A stretch of 64,000 bases of DNA from Betaproteobacteria bacterium (GTDB lineage: Bacteria; Pseudomonadota; Gammaproteobacteria; Burkholderiales; Ga0077523), in NCBI GenBank assembly GCA_016125475.1, contig WGLR01000012.1, forward strand, positions 1 through 64,000. Direction: 5' to 3'. Made by a program: the position numbers and the translations under genes. The first letter of the stretch is position 1. The number at the start of each line of letters is the position of its first letter. The notes beneath the pieces are model-generated. The model saw only the letters and a program-made list of their open reading frames with translations. It made no database searches and was not told the DNA's origin. This document shows, piece by piece, positions 10,455-17,923 of the stretch.

Positions 10455-11126
10455 ATGAGTCAGGACGACATGAAGAAGGCGGCGGCCCTGGCCGCCATCG
10501 ATGAGGTGCCGGCAGGGTGCATCGTGGGCGTGGGCACGGGCTCCACGGCGAATCATTTCATCGACGCACTGGCGGGCATCCGCCACCGGATCGACGGTGC
10601 CGTGGCCAGTTCGGAGGCCACCGCGGCGCGTCTGGCCGCGATCGGCATTCCGGTCCGCGATCTGAACTCTGTCGACGACCTGCCGATCTATGTAGATGGT
10701 GCGGACGAAGTCACGAAGCATCTCGCGATGATCAAGGGTGGCGGCGGAGCCCTGACGCGCGAGAAGATCGTCGCGGCGGTGGCGCGCCGGTTCGTGTGCA
10801 TCGCCGACGAGTCGAAGGTGGTCGACACGCTCGGCCGGTTTCCGCTGCCGGTCGAAGTGATTCCCATGGCGCGGTCGTACGTGGCCCGACAGATGGTGAA
10901 GCTCGGAGGCCAGCCGGTGCTGCGCGAGGGTTTCCTGACCGACAACGGCAACGTCATCCTCGACGTGCACGGCTTCGAGATCGTCGATCCGTACGCACTC
11001 GAGGCAGAGATCAACCAGCTCGCCGGCGTGGTGACGGTCGGGCTGTTCGCCCGGCGTCCCGCCGACGTGCTGCTCGTGGGTACGGCGAGAGGTGTGGAAT
11101 CCCACGTCGCCGTCTCCGGAAGCTGA
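10455..11126 (+). CDS. rpiA: Ribose-5-phosphate isomerase A
   Basis: This enzyme interconverts ribose 5-phosphate and ribulose 5-phosphate in the pentose phosphate pathway. It has 223 residues, close to E. coli RpiA. Landmarks are the phosphate loop [10 protein letters not shown] (26-35), D81 and D84 in YVDGADEV, K94 in [13 protein letters not shown] and catalytic base E103. These positions coincide with the E. coli numbering. The C-terminal beta domain contains [11 protein letters not shown] and DNGNVILDV. phoU starts 83 bp downstream on the same strand; I see no functional link beyond possible co-transcription. Confidence 0.96.
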   Translation: MSQDDMKKAAALAAIDEVPAGCIVGVGTGSTANHFIDALAGIRHRIDGAVASSEATAARLAAIGIPVRDLNSVDDLPIYVDGADEVTKHLAMIKGGGGALTREKIVAAVARRFVCIADESKVVDTLGRFPLPVEVIPMARSYVARQMVKLGGQPVLREGFLTDNGNVILDVHGFEIVDPYALEAEINQLAGVVTVGLFARRPADVLLVGTARGVESHVAVSGS

Positions 11127-11209
11127 CCGCCACGAGATTGTCATCAAGTCCCGCTACGCTCTTCCCGGAGAAGGCGCGGTGGGCAGGAAAGGGGGAGGGA
11201 GTCCCGACC

Positions 11210-11917
11210 ATGACTGGCGCAGAACACACATCCAAGCAGTTCGACGCGGAACTCGAGGCACTGCGGGCCCGCGTGCTCCAGATGGGCGGGCTCGTCGAGG
11301 AGCAGATACGGCTGGCGCTCGAGGGGCTCGTCACGGGCGACTACGACCTCTGCACGACCGTGGAGAGCAACGACCACCGCGTGAACGCGCTCGAGGTCGC
11401 GCTCGACGAGGATTGCAGCACGATCATCGCGCGCCGACAGCCGGCCGCCGTGGACCTGCGGATGATCATGACGGTCGTCAAGACCATCACCGACCTCGAG
11501 CGGATCGGTGACGAGGCCGCCAAGATCGCGCGCATGGCCAAGCTCATCAACACGACCGACAGGCTGCTGCAGCCGCGCTACACAGAAATCCGCCGCATGG
11601 GGGCCATCGCGACCGAGATGCTGCGCAAGTCGCTGGATGCGTTCGCGCGCCTCGATCTCGCCGCGTCGGGCGAGGTCGTGCGGCAGGATCAGCTGGTCGA
11701 CGACGAGTTCCGCGGCGTCATCCGTCAGCTGATCACGTTCATGATGGAGGATCCGCGGACCATCTCCGCATCGATCGAGATCCTGTTCATCGCGAAGGCG
11801 ATCGAGCGCATCGGTGACCATGCGAAGAACATCTCCGAGTACGTGGTGTACATGGTCAAGGGCAAGGACGTTCGCCACGTGAGCGTCGAGGAGATCGAAC
11901 GCGAGATCATGACCTGA
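11210..11917 (+). CDS. phoU: Phosphate signalling protein PhoU
   Basis: 235 residues, forming two three-helix PhoU repeats. The start is set at the ATG giving MTGAEHTSKQFDAELEALRA, the usual N-terminus; a much longer open frame runs in from rpiA but has no PhoU homology. The repeats carry the metal-contacting patterns MTVVKTITDLERIGDEA and LFIAKAIERIGDHAKNISE. PhoU links the Pst transporter and the PhoR-PhoB system and restrains phosphate uptake. No pst or phoBR gene is in the window; instead ppx follows 30 bp downstream, tying it to polyphosphate. Confidence 0.95.
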   Translation: MTGAEHTSKQFDAELEALRARVLQMGGLVEEQIRLALEGLVTGDYDLCTTVESNDHRVNALEVALDEDCSTIIARRQPAAVDLRMIMTVVKTITDLERIGDEAAKIARMAKLINTTDRLLQPRYTEIRRMGAIATEMLRKSLDAFARLDLAASGEVVRQDQLVDDEFRGVIRQLITFMMEDPRTISASIEILFIAKAIERIGDHAKNISEYVVYMVKGKDVRHVSVEEIEREIMT

Positions 11918-11947
11918 TCGCGCCCAACCTCGCCTGTCACTGCACAG

Positions 11948-13513
11948 ATGCCTCCCCACGCGACTGCCCTCGAACCGAGGTCGAGACGCCACGACGCCGT
12001 ACAGCACGAAGTCCTCGCAGCGGTCGATCTCGGCTCCAACAGCTTTCGGCTGCAGGTGGGGCGTGTCGCCGACGACCAGATCTACCCGCTCGATTCCCTG
12101 CGGGAGGCCGTTCGCCTCGGCGCCGGCCTCACTGCGGACAAGCGTCTCGACGAGGCGTCCCAGCAGCGCGCGCTGATCGCGCTCAAGCGGTTCGGCGAGC
12201 GGCTGCGCGGCTTCTCGCCCGAGGCCGTGCGGGCGGTGGGAACCAATACGTTGCGGGTGGCGAAGAACGCGCGGGACTTCCTCTCCCGCGCCGGTGACGC
12301 GCTGGGCTTCCCGATCGAGGTCGTCGCCGGCAAGGAGGAGGCGCGGCTCATCTACCTGGGCGTGTCGCACAGCCTGCCTCCGGCGGCCGAGAAGCGCATG
12401 GTCGTCGACATCGGCGGCGGGTCCACCGAATTCATCATCGGATCGGGCCACCGGCCGCAGAAGCTCGAAAGCCTCTACATGGGGTGCGTGAGCTACACCA
12501 TGCGTTTCTTCGCCGACGGGCGCATCAGCAAGAGCGCCATGCGGCAGGCGGAACTCGCGGCGCGCATCGAGGTGCAGACCATCGAGAGCGAGTTCTCGAT
12601 CGGGCACTGGCAGCAGGCGGTCGGCTCGTCGGGCACGGCGAGGGCGATCGCGGACCTGATCGCGGCGAACGGCTGGGGAGACGGAACGATCACCGCCGAC
12701 GGCATGGACCGGCTGCGTGCACAACTGCTCAAGGCGGGTGACGTGGATCGCGTCAACATGCTCGGACTCAAGGCCGATCGCGTCCAGGTCCTTCCCGGCG
12801 GGTTCGCGATCATGGCGGGCATCTTCGCGGAACTCGGCGTCGAGAAGATGATTCTCGCGAACGGTGCGATGCGCCAGGGCATCCTGTACGACATGCTCGG
12901 CCGCTTTCATCACCGCGACATGCGCGACACGACGGTCAGGCAGTTCGCGAAACGCTACCACGTCGACCTGCAGCAGGCGCGGCGCGTCGAGTCGCTCGCG
13001 CTCGAACTGCTCGAGGTGCTGGATCCCTCCGGGGACGACGACGACAGCGCGAGGCAGATGCTTTCCTGGGCGGCGCATCTTCACGAGATCGGGTTGATGG
13101 TGGCGCACTCCGGCTACCACAAGCACTCTTCCTACATTCTCGCCAATGCCGACATGCCGGGCTTTTCCAGGATGGAGCAGATGCGCCTCTCGCGCCTCGT
13201 GCTGTCGCATCGCGGATCCATCGAGAAGATCAGGTCGGCGACGAACGGCCAGGGTGACTGGCCGCTGATCATGGCACTGCGTCTCGCGTGCCTGTTCCAT
13301 CGCAGCCGCGGGCCGCTCGAGATGCCGCCCGTCGAGGCGAGCCATCGCGACCGTCGCTTCGAGGTCCGGCTGCCCGCCGCCTGGCTCAACCGCTACCCCC
13401 TCACGGCGGCCGCGCTGCGCAGCGAGATCCGGGAATGGCGGGGCATCGGTTTCGAAGTCCGCATACCGGCGCTGGACGACACGGACGCCGTCGTCGACAC
13501 GCTTTCGCACTGA
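11948..13513 (+). CDS. ppx: Exopolyphosphatase, Ppx/GppA family
   Basis: 521 residues; releases phosphate from polyphosphate chain ends, and related enzymes hydrolyse pppGpp. The ASKHA N-terminal domain has VDLGSNSFRL (26-35), AVGTNTLRVAKN, GKEEARLIYLGV with the catalytic Glu region, and VDIGGGSTEF. The HD-like C-terminal part contains LSWAAHLHEIGLMVAHSGYH and KHSSYILANADMPGF, as in long Ppx proteins. Ppx and GppA cannot be separated with certainty by eye; the length and phoU neighbour favour Ppx. phoU ends 30 bp upstream. ppk1 lies about 10 kb away on the other strand. Confidence 0.92.
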   Translation: MPPHATALEPRSRRHDAVQHEVLAAVDLGSNSFRLQVGRVADDQIYPLDSLREAVRLGAGLTADKRLDEASQQRALIALKRFGERLRGFSPEAVRAVGTNTLRVAKNARDFLSRAGDALGFPIEVVAGKEEARLIYLGVSHSLPPAAEKRMVVDIGGGSTEFIIGSGHRPQKLESLYMGCVSYTMRFFADGRISKSAMRQAELAARIEVQTIESEFSIGHWQQAVGSSGTARAIADLIAANGWGDGTITADGMDRLRAQLLKAGDVDRVNMLGLKADRVQVLPGGFAIMAGIFAELGVEKMILANGAMRQGILYDMLGRFHHRDMRDTTVRQFAKRYHVDLQQARRVESLALELLEVLDPSGDDDDSARQMLSWAAHLHEIGLMVAHSGYHKHSSYILANADMPGFSRMEQMRLSRLVLSHRGSIEKIRSATNGQGDWPLIMALRLACLFHRSRGPLEMPPVEASHRDRRFEVRLPAAWLNRYPLTAAALRSEIREWRGIGFEVRIPALDDTDAVVDTLSH

Positions 13514-13555
13514 GCGTCGCCGCGAATCGCGGCCTCCGTCAGAATGCCGACAGGA

Positions 13556-13592
13556 TTGGTGTGGACAGACACCAACTGCCTCAGCGTATACT
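13556..13592 (+). promoter_or_regulatory. Candidate promoter with overlapping operator dyad, upstream of dctPQM
   Basis: TTGGTGT-GGACAG-ACACCAA (13556-13575) is a perfect 7-6-7 inverted repeat. It contains TGGACA (13562-13567), which matches the -35 consensus at 5 of 6 positions. TATACT (13587-13592) follows after 19 bp. The layout suggests a repressor site covering the -35 of the TRAP operon. The regulator is unknown and not adjacent. A structural role as the ppx transcript end is possible, but no T-run follows. Confidence 0.5.
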
Positions 13593-13824
13593 CGACTCCA
13601 AAAAAAGCATTCACCCAAACTTTCCGGCGATCGAGTCCGGATCCTGACCTGTTCATCAAGGGGCGCAAGTGCCCCACGTCGCCGGCACGCATCTTTCGCG
13701 ATGTAACGCCGGTGCCTTCAGCCGCAGACGGCTCAAGCGCAGTCGGCCGTGGCCAGGCGCGGGGCCGCGCGCCGGCGTGGCAGGTCTGCACGATGATCGG
13801 CATCAAAGACAAGGAGGAGGGAGC
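13593..13824 (+). other. Putative 5' leader of dctPQM
   Basis: About 225 bp separate the candidate promoter from dctP. An A-run (13600-13606) and a purine-rich ribosome site (aaggaggaggg, 13811-13821) are present. I found no convincing leader peptide or known riboswitch. Confidence 0.35.
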
Positions 13825-14931
13825 ATGCGAGGTGTCAACGCGAATGCGAAGGTGATGGCCGCGGTATGCGCTGCGGCCGTGGCGATCATTTCCGGCTGTG
13901 GGGGCGGCGAGGAGACCGGCGAGAAGGCAGCCGCGGCCACGGAGTCGGCCCAGCCCCAGAAGGTCGTGGAGATGACTCTCGCGAGCGTCTATCCGACGAG
14001 TCTCACGCTGGTCGGGGAGGCTGCGCCGAAGCTCGTGGACAACATCAAGCGTGCCTCGGGCGGCTCTCTCGTCCTGAAGGTGTACGAACCCGGCGCGCTC
14101 GTGCCGGGGCTCGAATCGATCCAGGCGGTGTCCAAGGGTTCGGTCGACACGGCGTGGTCGAGCCCGGGCTTCTTCGCCGGCACGGACACGGCCTTCAACA
14201 TCTTCTCGACCGTGCCGTTCGGGCCGGACATGCCCGAATTTCTGGCGTGGATGTACGACGGGGGCGGTCTCGAGCTGCAGAACGAGATGTTCGCGCAGCA
14301 CGACATTCACGCCGTCGTGTGCGGCATCCAGCCCCCGGAGGCCTCGGGCTGGTTCCGCAAGGAAATCAAGACGGTCGACGACCTGAAAGGTCTCAAGATG
14401 CGCTTCTTCGGCCTCGGTGCGAAGGTCATGGAGAAGCTCGGCGTCGCCACGCAGCTGCTCGCTCCCGGCGACATCTTCCAGGCCCTGCAGCTCGGCACCA
14501 TCGACGCGACGGAATTCTCGAATCCCTCGCTGGACCAGAAGCTCGGGTTCTATCAGGTGGCCAAGTACTACTACTTCCCGGGCTGGCATCAGCAGGCCTC
14601 GCTGATCGACCTGTTCATCAACCAGAAGAAGTGGGATGCGCTGTCCGACCAGCACAAGGCGATCATCGAGCAGGCCTGCGGAGACATGGTGCGTCACATC
14701 ATGGCCGAAGGCGAGGCGACCCAGTGGGCAGCGATGAAGGCCATGCGCGACGAGCACGGCGTCATCATCAAGACCTGGCCCCCGGAAATCATGAAGGCCT
14801 ATCGCAAGGCATGGGACGAGGTCGTCGCGGAGGAATCCGCCGCGAATCCCAACTTCAAGAAGGTCTACGACTCCTACTCGCAGTTCCGTTCCAATTACGC
14901 CCTGTGGCGTGAATACGGTTACCTGAGGTAA
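13825..14931 (+). CDS. dctP: TRAP transporter substrate-binding protein DctP, probable lipoprotein
   Basis: 368 residues; captures a (usually carboxylic) solute for the DctQM permease. After the signal peptide, with lipobox ISGC at 22-25, comes a glycine/alanine-rich spacer and then the DctP fold. Family markers are the regions around SVDTAWSSPGFFAG, KTVDDLKGLKMRFFGLGAKV (contains the conserved Arg expected to bind a carboxylate) and GDIFQALQLGTIDATEF. The ATG follows a strong AAGGAGGAGGG site. Most Gram-negative DctP proteins are free in the periplasm, so the lipobox is unusual. The sequence resembles the TakP/mannitol-chloroaromatic subgroup; the substrate is not determinable. dctQ and dctM follow. 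Confidence 0.93.
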   Translation: MRGVNANAKVMAAVCAAAVAIISGCGGGEETGEKAAAATESAQPQKVVEMTLASVYPTSLTLVGEAAPKLVDNIKRASGGSLVLKVYEPGALVPGLESIQAVSKGSVDTAWSSPGFFAGTDTAFNIFSTVPFGPDMPEFLAWMYDGGGLELQNEMFAQHDIHAVVCGIQPPEASGWFRKEIKTVDDLKGLKMRFFGLGAKVMEKLGVATQLLAPGDIFQALQLGTIDATEFSNPSLDQKLGFYQVAKYYYFPGWHQQASLIDLFINQKKWDALSDQHKAIIEQACGDMVRHIMAEGEATQWAAMKAMRDEHGVIIKTWPPEIMKAYRKAWDEVVAEESAANPNFKKVYDSYSQFRSNYALWREYGYLR

Positions 14932-15015
14932 TCGGTCCGGAGTGCCGGGGGCCCGGTCGCGTGCGCGACCCGCTCCCGGCTTGCTTGCCGTCGTGCAGAC
15001 TCACAGGGAGCAGGA

Positions 15016-15579
15016 ATGGAGCGACTACTGGCCGTATCCAATCTGATCGACGCCGTCCTCACGCGGATCGCGACCGCCGTCGGATGGCTGTTCTTGGTAC
15101 TGACCGCCATCGTCATCTTCGACGTGCTGACCCGGAAGTTCGGCTTTCAGCTGCCGGGGATGGGTTCCACGCGCCTGCAGGAACTCGAATGGCACCTGCA
15201 CACGGCAATCTTCTGCTTCTGGCTGGGCATGGGCTACATCAGGAATTCCCACGTCCGCATCGACATCGCGCTGACGGCCGCGTCCCCGCGCACCAAGGCG
15301 TGGGTGGAGTTCGTGTGCTGCATCCTGTTCGCGCTTCCCTACTGCCTGCTCGCGATCTACTTCAGTGCGGATTTCACCTGGATCTCGCTGGTCGACAACG
15401 AGGGCTCCCCGTCCGCCAACGGACTGCCGTGGCGCTGGATACCCAAGTCCTTCATCTTCTTCGGACTGATCCTGCTCCTGCTCGCGGTCGTGTCCGTCCT
15501 GATGCGGCTCGTCGTCTATCTGTACGGTCCGGAGCGCCTGCGCGAGCGCGCCGCGATTCCGAGCATTCAGAGCGTCTGA
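15016..15579 (+). CDS. dctQ: TRAP transporter small membrane subunit DctQ
   Basis: 187 residues with four predicted membrane helices: about 15-38 (GWLFLVLTAIVIFDVLTRK), 60-80 (HTAIFCFWLGMGYI), 95-118 (WVEFVCCILFALPYCLLAIYF) and 143-168 (SFIFFGLILLLLAVVSVLMRL). The motif LQELEWHLHTA is typical of DctQ. It pairs with DctM to form the sodium-driven secondary transporter. It lies 84 bp after dctP and 10 bp before dctM. A ribosome site (gggagcagga) precedes the ATG. Confidence 0.92.
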   Translation: MERLLAVSNLIDAVLTRIATAVGWLFLVLTAIVIFDVLTRKFGFQLPGMGSTRLQELEWHLHTAIFCFWLGMGYIRNSHVRIDIALTAASPRTKAWVEFVCCILFALPYCLLAIYFSADFTWISLVDNEGSPSANGLPWRWIPKSFIFFGLILLLLAVVSVLMRLVVYLYGPERLRERAAIPSIQSV

Positions 15580-15589
15580 GGGGATCCCG

Positions 15590-16975
15590 ATGGCCTGGCT
15601 GACACATCATCTGTCCCTGATCCTCTTCTTCGTTCTCGCCGCAGCCCTGTTCTGCGGCTTTCCGGTCGCATTCGTTCTGGGCGGCATCGCGATCCTCTTC
15701 GGCGGGATCGGCATGCTCTTCGACGTGTTCCACCCCGTCCAGTTCTTCAATCTCCTGCCGCGCATCTGGGGGTCGGCCGCGTCGAACCCCATCCTCGTGG
15801 CCGTTCCGCTGTTCATCTTCATGGGCACGATGCTCGAACGCAGCGGGGTCGCGAACGACCTGCTCCACTGCCTGCAGGTGCTCCTGCGCCGGGTGCCGGG
15901 CGGGCTCGCCATGTCCGTGACCCTGATGGGAACGATCATGGCGGCCACCACGGGGATCGTCGGTGCGTCGGTCGTGATGCTCACGATGATCGCGCTGCCA
16001 TCCATGCTCGAGCGAGAGTACGACAAGAAGCTGGCGGTGGGGACGATCGCCTCCGCGGGTACGCTGGGCATTCTCATTCCGCCGTCGATCATGCTCGTGA
16101 TCATGGGCGATCTGCTCTCGGTGTCCGTCGGGGCGCTGTTCGCGGCGGCGGTCGTACCGGGGCTCATCCTCGCGATCCTCTACCTCGCGTACATCGGCGG
16201 ACTCTCGTTCCTGAAGCCGGAGCTCGCGCCCGCGCTGCCCAAGGATGCCGGTCCGAAGAGCGCTTCGGAGTTCTGGCGCATGATCGCGCGGAGTTTCTTC
16301 CCGCCCGTGTTCCTGATCACGCTCGTGCTCGGGTCGATCTTCGGCGGGTGGGCAACGCCGACCGAGGCGGCCGGTGTCGGCAGCTTCGGCGCGATCCTGC
16401 TCGCCTGGTGGAACGGTCGTGTGAACGTCCAGACGATCCGGGACGTGATCCAGCGCGCGGGCCTCACGAACGGGATGGTGTTCTTCATCATCTTCGGCGC
16501 GACACTGTTCTCGTTCGTGTTCCGGTCGCTCGGCGGCGACGAGCTGATCGTCGAGCTGCTCGCGAAGATGGGCATCGATACGGGCTGGGAAATCCTCACG
16601 TTCATGCTCGTGCTCACGTTCGTGCTGGGATTCTTCTTCGACTGGGTGGAGATAACCCTGATCGTGCTGCCGGTCTTCGCACCGGTCCTGAAGGGGGTGG
16701 ACTTCGGTCCGCATCTCGGAGACGGCGGGCCTATCCTCTTCCTCACGTGGTTCGTGATCATGATGTCCGTGAACCTGCAGACGTCGTTCCTGACGCCGCC
16801 CTTCGGGTTCACGCTGTTCTACATGAAGGGAACGGTGCCTTCCTCGATCACGATGGGGCACATCTACAAGGGCATCATCCCGTTCGTCGTGCTGCAGCTC
16901 ATCGGGCTCATGCTCGTGCTCTCGTTTCCGCAGCTCGCGCTCTGGCTGCCCAGGGTGTCCGGGTTCCTGAACTGA
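15590..16975 (+). CDS. dctM: TRAP transporter large permease subunit DctM
   Basis: 461 residues and hydrophobic throughout (12 or more membrane helices). Family markers are FCGFPVAFVLGGIAILFGG near the N-terminus, AVPLFIFMGTMLERSG, LMGTIMAATTGIVGASVVML, TLGILIPPSIMLVIMG and TPTEAAGVGSFGAILLAW, the last a conserved DctM signature. A hydrophilic loop of about 25 residues (near 205-230) precedes the second half. It is the last gene of dctPQM. A perfect GC hairpin (16982-17003) follows at the junction with a convergent hydrolase gene. Confidence 0.94.
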   Translation: MAWLTHHLSLILFFVLAAALFCGFPVAFVLGGIAILFGGIGMLFDVFHPVQFFNLLPRIWGSAASNPILVAVPLFIFMGTMLERSGVANDLLHCLQVLLRRVPGGLAMSVTLMGTIMAATTGIVGASVVMLTMIALPSMLEREYDKKLAVGTIASAGTLGILIPPSIMLVIMGDLLSVSVGALFAAAVVPGLILAILYLAYIGGLSFLKPELAPALPKDAGPKSASEFWRMIARSFFPPVFLITLVLGSIFGGWATPTEAAGVGSFGAILLAWWNGRVNVQTIRDVIQRAGLTNGMVFFIIFGATLFSFVFRSLGGDELIVELLAKMGIDTGWEILTFMLVLTFVLGFFFDWVEITLIVLPVFAPVLKGVDFGPHLGDGGPILFLTWFVIMMSVNLQTSFLTPPFGFTLFYMKGTVPSSITMGHIYKGIIPFVVLQLIGLMLVLSFPQLALWLPRVSGFLN

Positions 16976-16981
16976 GTGCGG

Positions 16982-17003
16982 CCCCGGGTCGGCCGGCCCG
17001 GGG
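16982..17003. terminator. GC hairpin between convergent dctM and hydrolase gene
   Basis: CCCCGGG (16982-16988) pairs perfectly with CCCGGGG (16997-17003) around an 8-base loop. No T-run follows on either strand. Position between two converging genes suggests a bidirectional transcript end. Confidence 0.45.
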
Positions 17004-17014
17004 TCACCGCTTCC

Positions 17015-17923
17015 TCACCGCGTGTGCCGTGCGAGTCCGAGCACGGCGTCCGCGAATTCGCGGGGTGCTTCCTGGGGCAGGTTGTGTCCGACGACCGGGA
17101 TCACGTGCCGCTGGTACGGGCCGGTGAAGTGTCGCGCGTGCTTCTCGCTGGTCGACGCGGGCGCCACGCCGTCGCCGTCGCCGTGCAGGACCACCGTCGG
17201 GACGGAAATGGACGGTTGCGACTCGAGTCTGCGTTCGGTCTCCGCGACGTCGGGATCGCCCGCGACGGTGCCGAACCGGTGGCGGTAGGAGTGGATCACG
17301 ACGTCGACGAAGTCGGGATTCTCGAACGCCGCCGCACTCCGGTCGAACGTCGTGTCGTCGAACTGCCAGTTGGGTGACCAGAGTTTCCAGAGCAGCCGGC
17401 AGAATTCGCGGCGGTTCCTGTCGAGCCCCGCGCGCCCGCGTTCGGTGTGGAAGTAGTACTGGTACCAGTAGCGGTACTCGGCTTCCGGCGCCTGCGGCCG
17501 TGCCGCACCGGGGATGTCCTGCAGGTTGTAACCGCCCACGCTGACCAGACCGCGGGACCGTTCCGGCCAGAGCGCGCTCACGATGCACGCCGCACGTCCG
17601 CCCCAGTCGTAGCCGCCGAGCACGGCGTCCGGCAGCGAGAGCGCGTCGAGCAGCGCGATGAGGTCGTGTGCGAGGACTGCCTGCTGACCGGACCGCGGCG
17701 TCGTCGGATGGAGGAAGCGCGTGGGGCCGAAGCCGCGCAGGAAAGGAACGACGACGCGGCAGCGCGCCGCGACGAGCCGGGGGACGACGTCGTCGTACGC
17801 GTGCACGTCGTACGGGAAGCCGTGCAGCAGAATCACGGGTGTGCCGTCCCGGGGGCCGTGATCGAGGAAGGCGATCTCGAGCGATCCGGCGGTCACGGCG
17901 TGGAAGGATCCGGTGATGGTCAT
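17015..17923 (-). CDS. Alpha/beta hydrolase with Asp nucleophile (epoxide hydrolase/haloalkane dehalogenase-like)
   Basis: 302 residues, alpha/beta-hydrolase fold. The oxyanion motif HGFP is at 34-37. The nucleophile elbow reads LGGYDWGGRAA with Asp106 as nucleophile; Asp with WGG is the epoxide hydrolase and dehalogenase pattern rather than the Ser of esterases. The acid lies near LHGDGDG and the catalytic His in VVGHNLPQEAP. A cap domain rich in Tyr and Trp (YRYWYQYYF) sits between. The ATG overlaps the stop of the upstream molybdopterin hydroxylase gene by 4 bp (ATGA), so the two are translationally coupled and may act on one substrate. That substrate is unknown. Confidence 0.86.
   Translation of the reverse strand: MTITGSFHAVTAGSLEIAFLDHGPRDGTPVILLHGFPYDVHAYDDVVPRLVAARCRVVVPFLRGFGPTRFLHPTTPRSGQQAVLAHDLIALLDALSLPDAVLGGYDWGGRAACIVSALWPERSRGLVSVGGYNLQDIPGAARPQAPEAEYRYWYQYYFHTERGRAGLDRNRREFCRLLWKLWSPNWQFDDTTFDRSAAAFENPDFVDVVIHSYRHRFGTVAGDPDVAETERRLESQPSISVPTVVLHGDGDGVAPASTSEKHARHFTGPYQRHVIPVVGHNLPQEAPREFADAVLGLARHTR

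Noticed and set aside
11144..13618. 824-codon minus-strand frame opposite phoU and ppx
   Set aside because: Composition bias only; phoU and ppx on the plus strand have all expected motifs.
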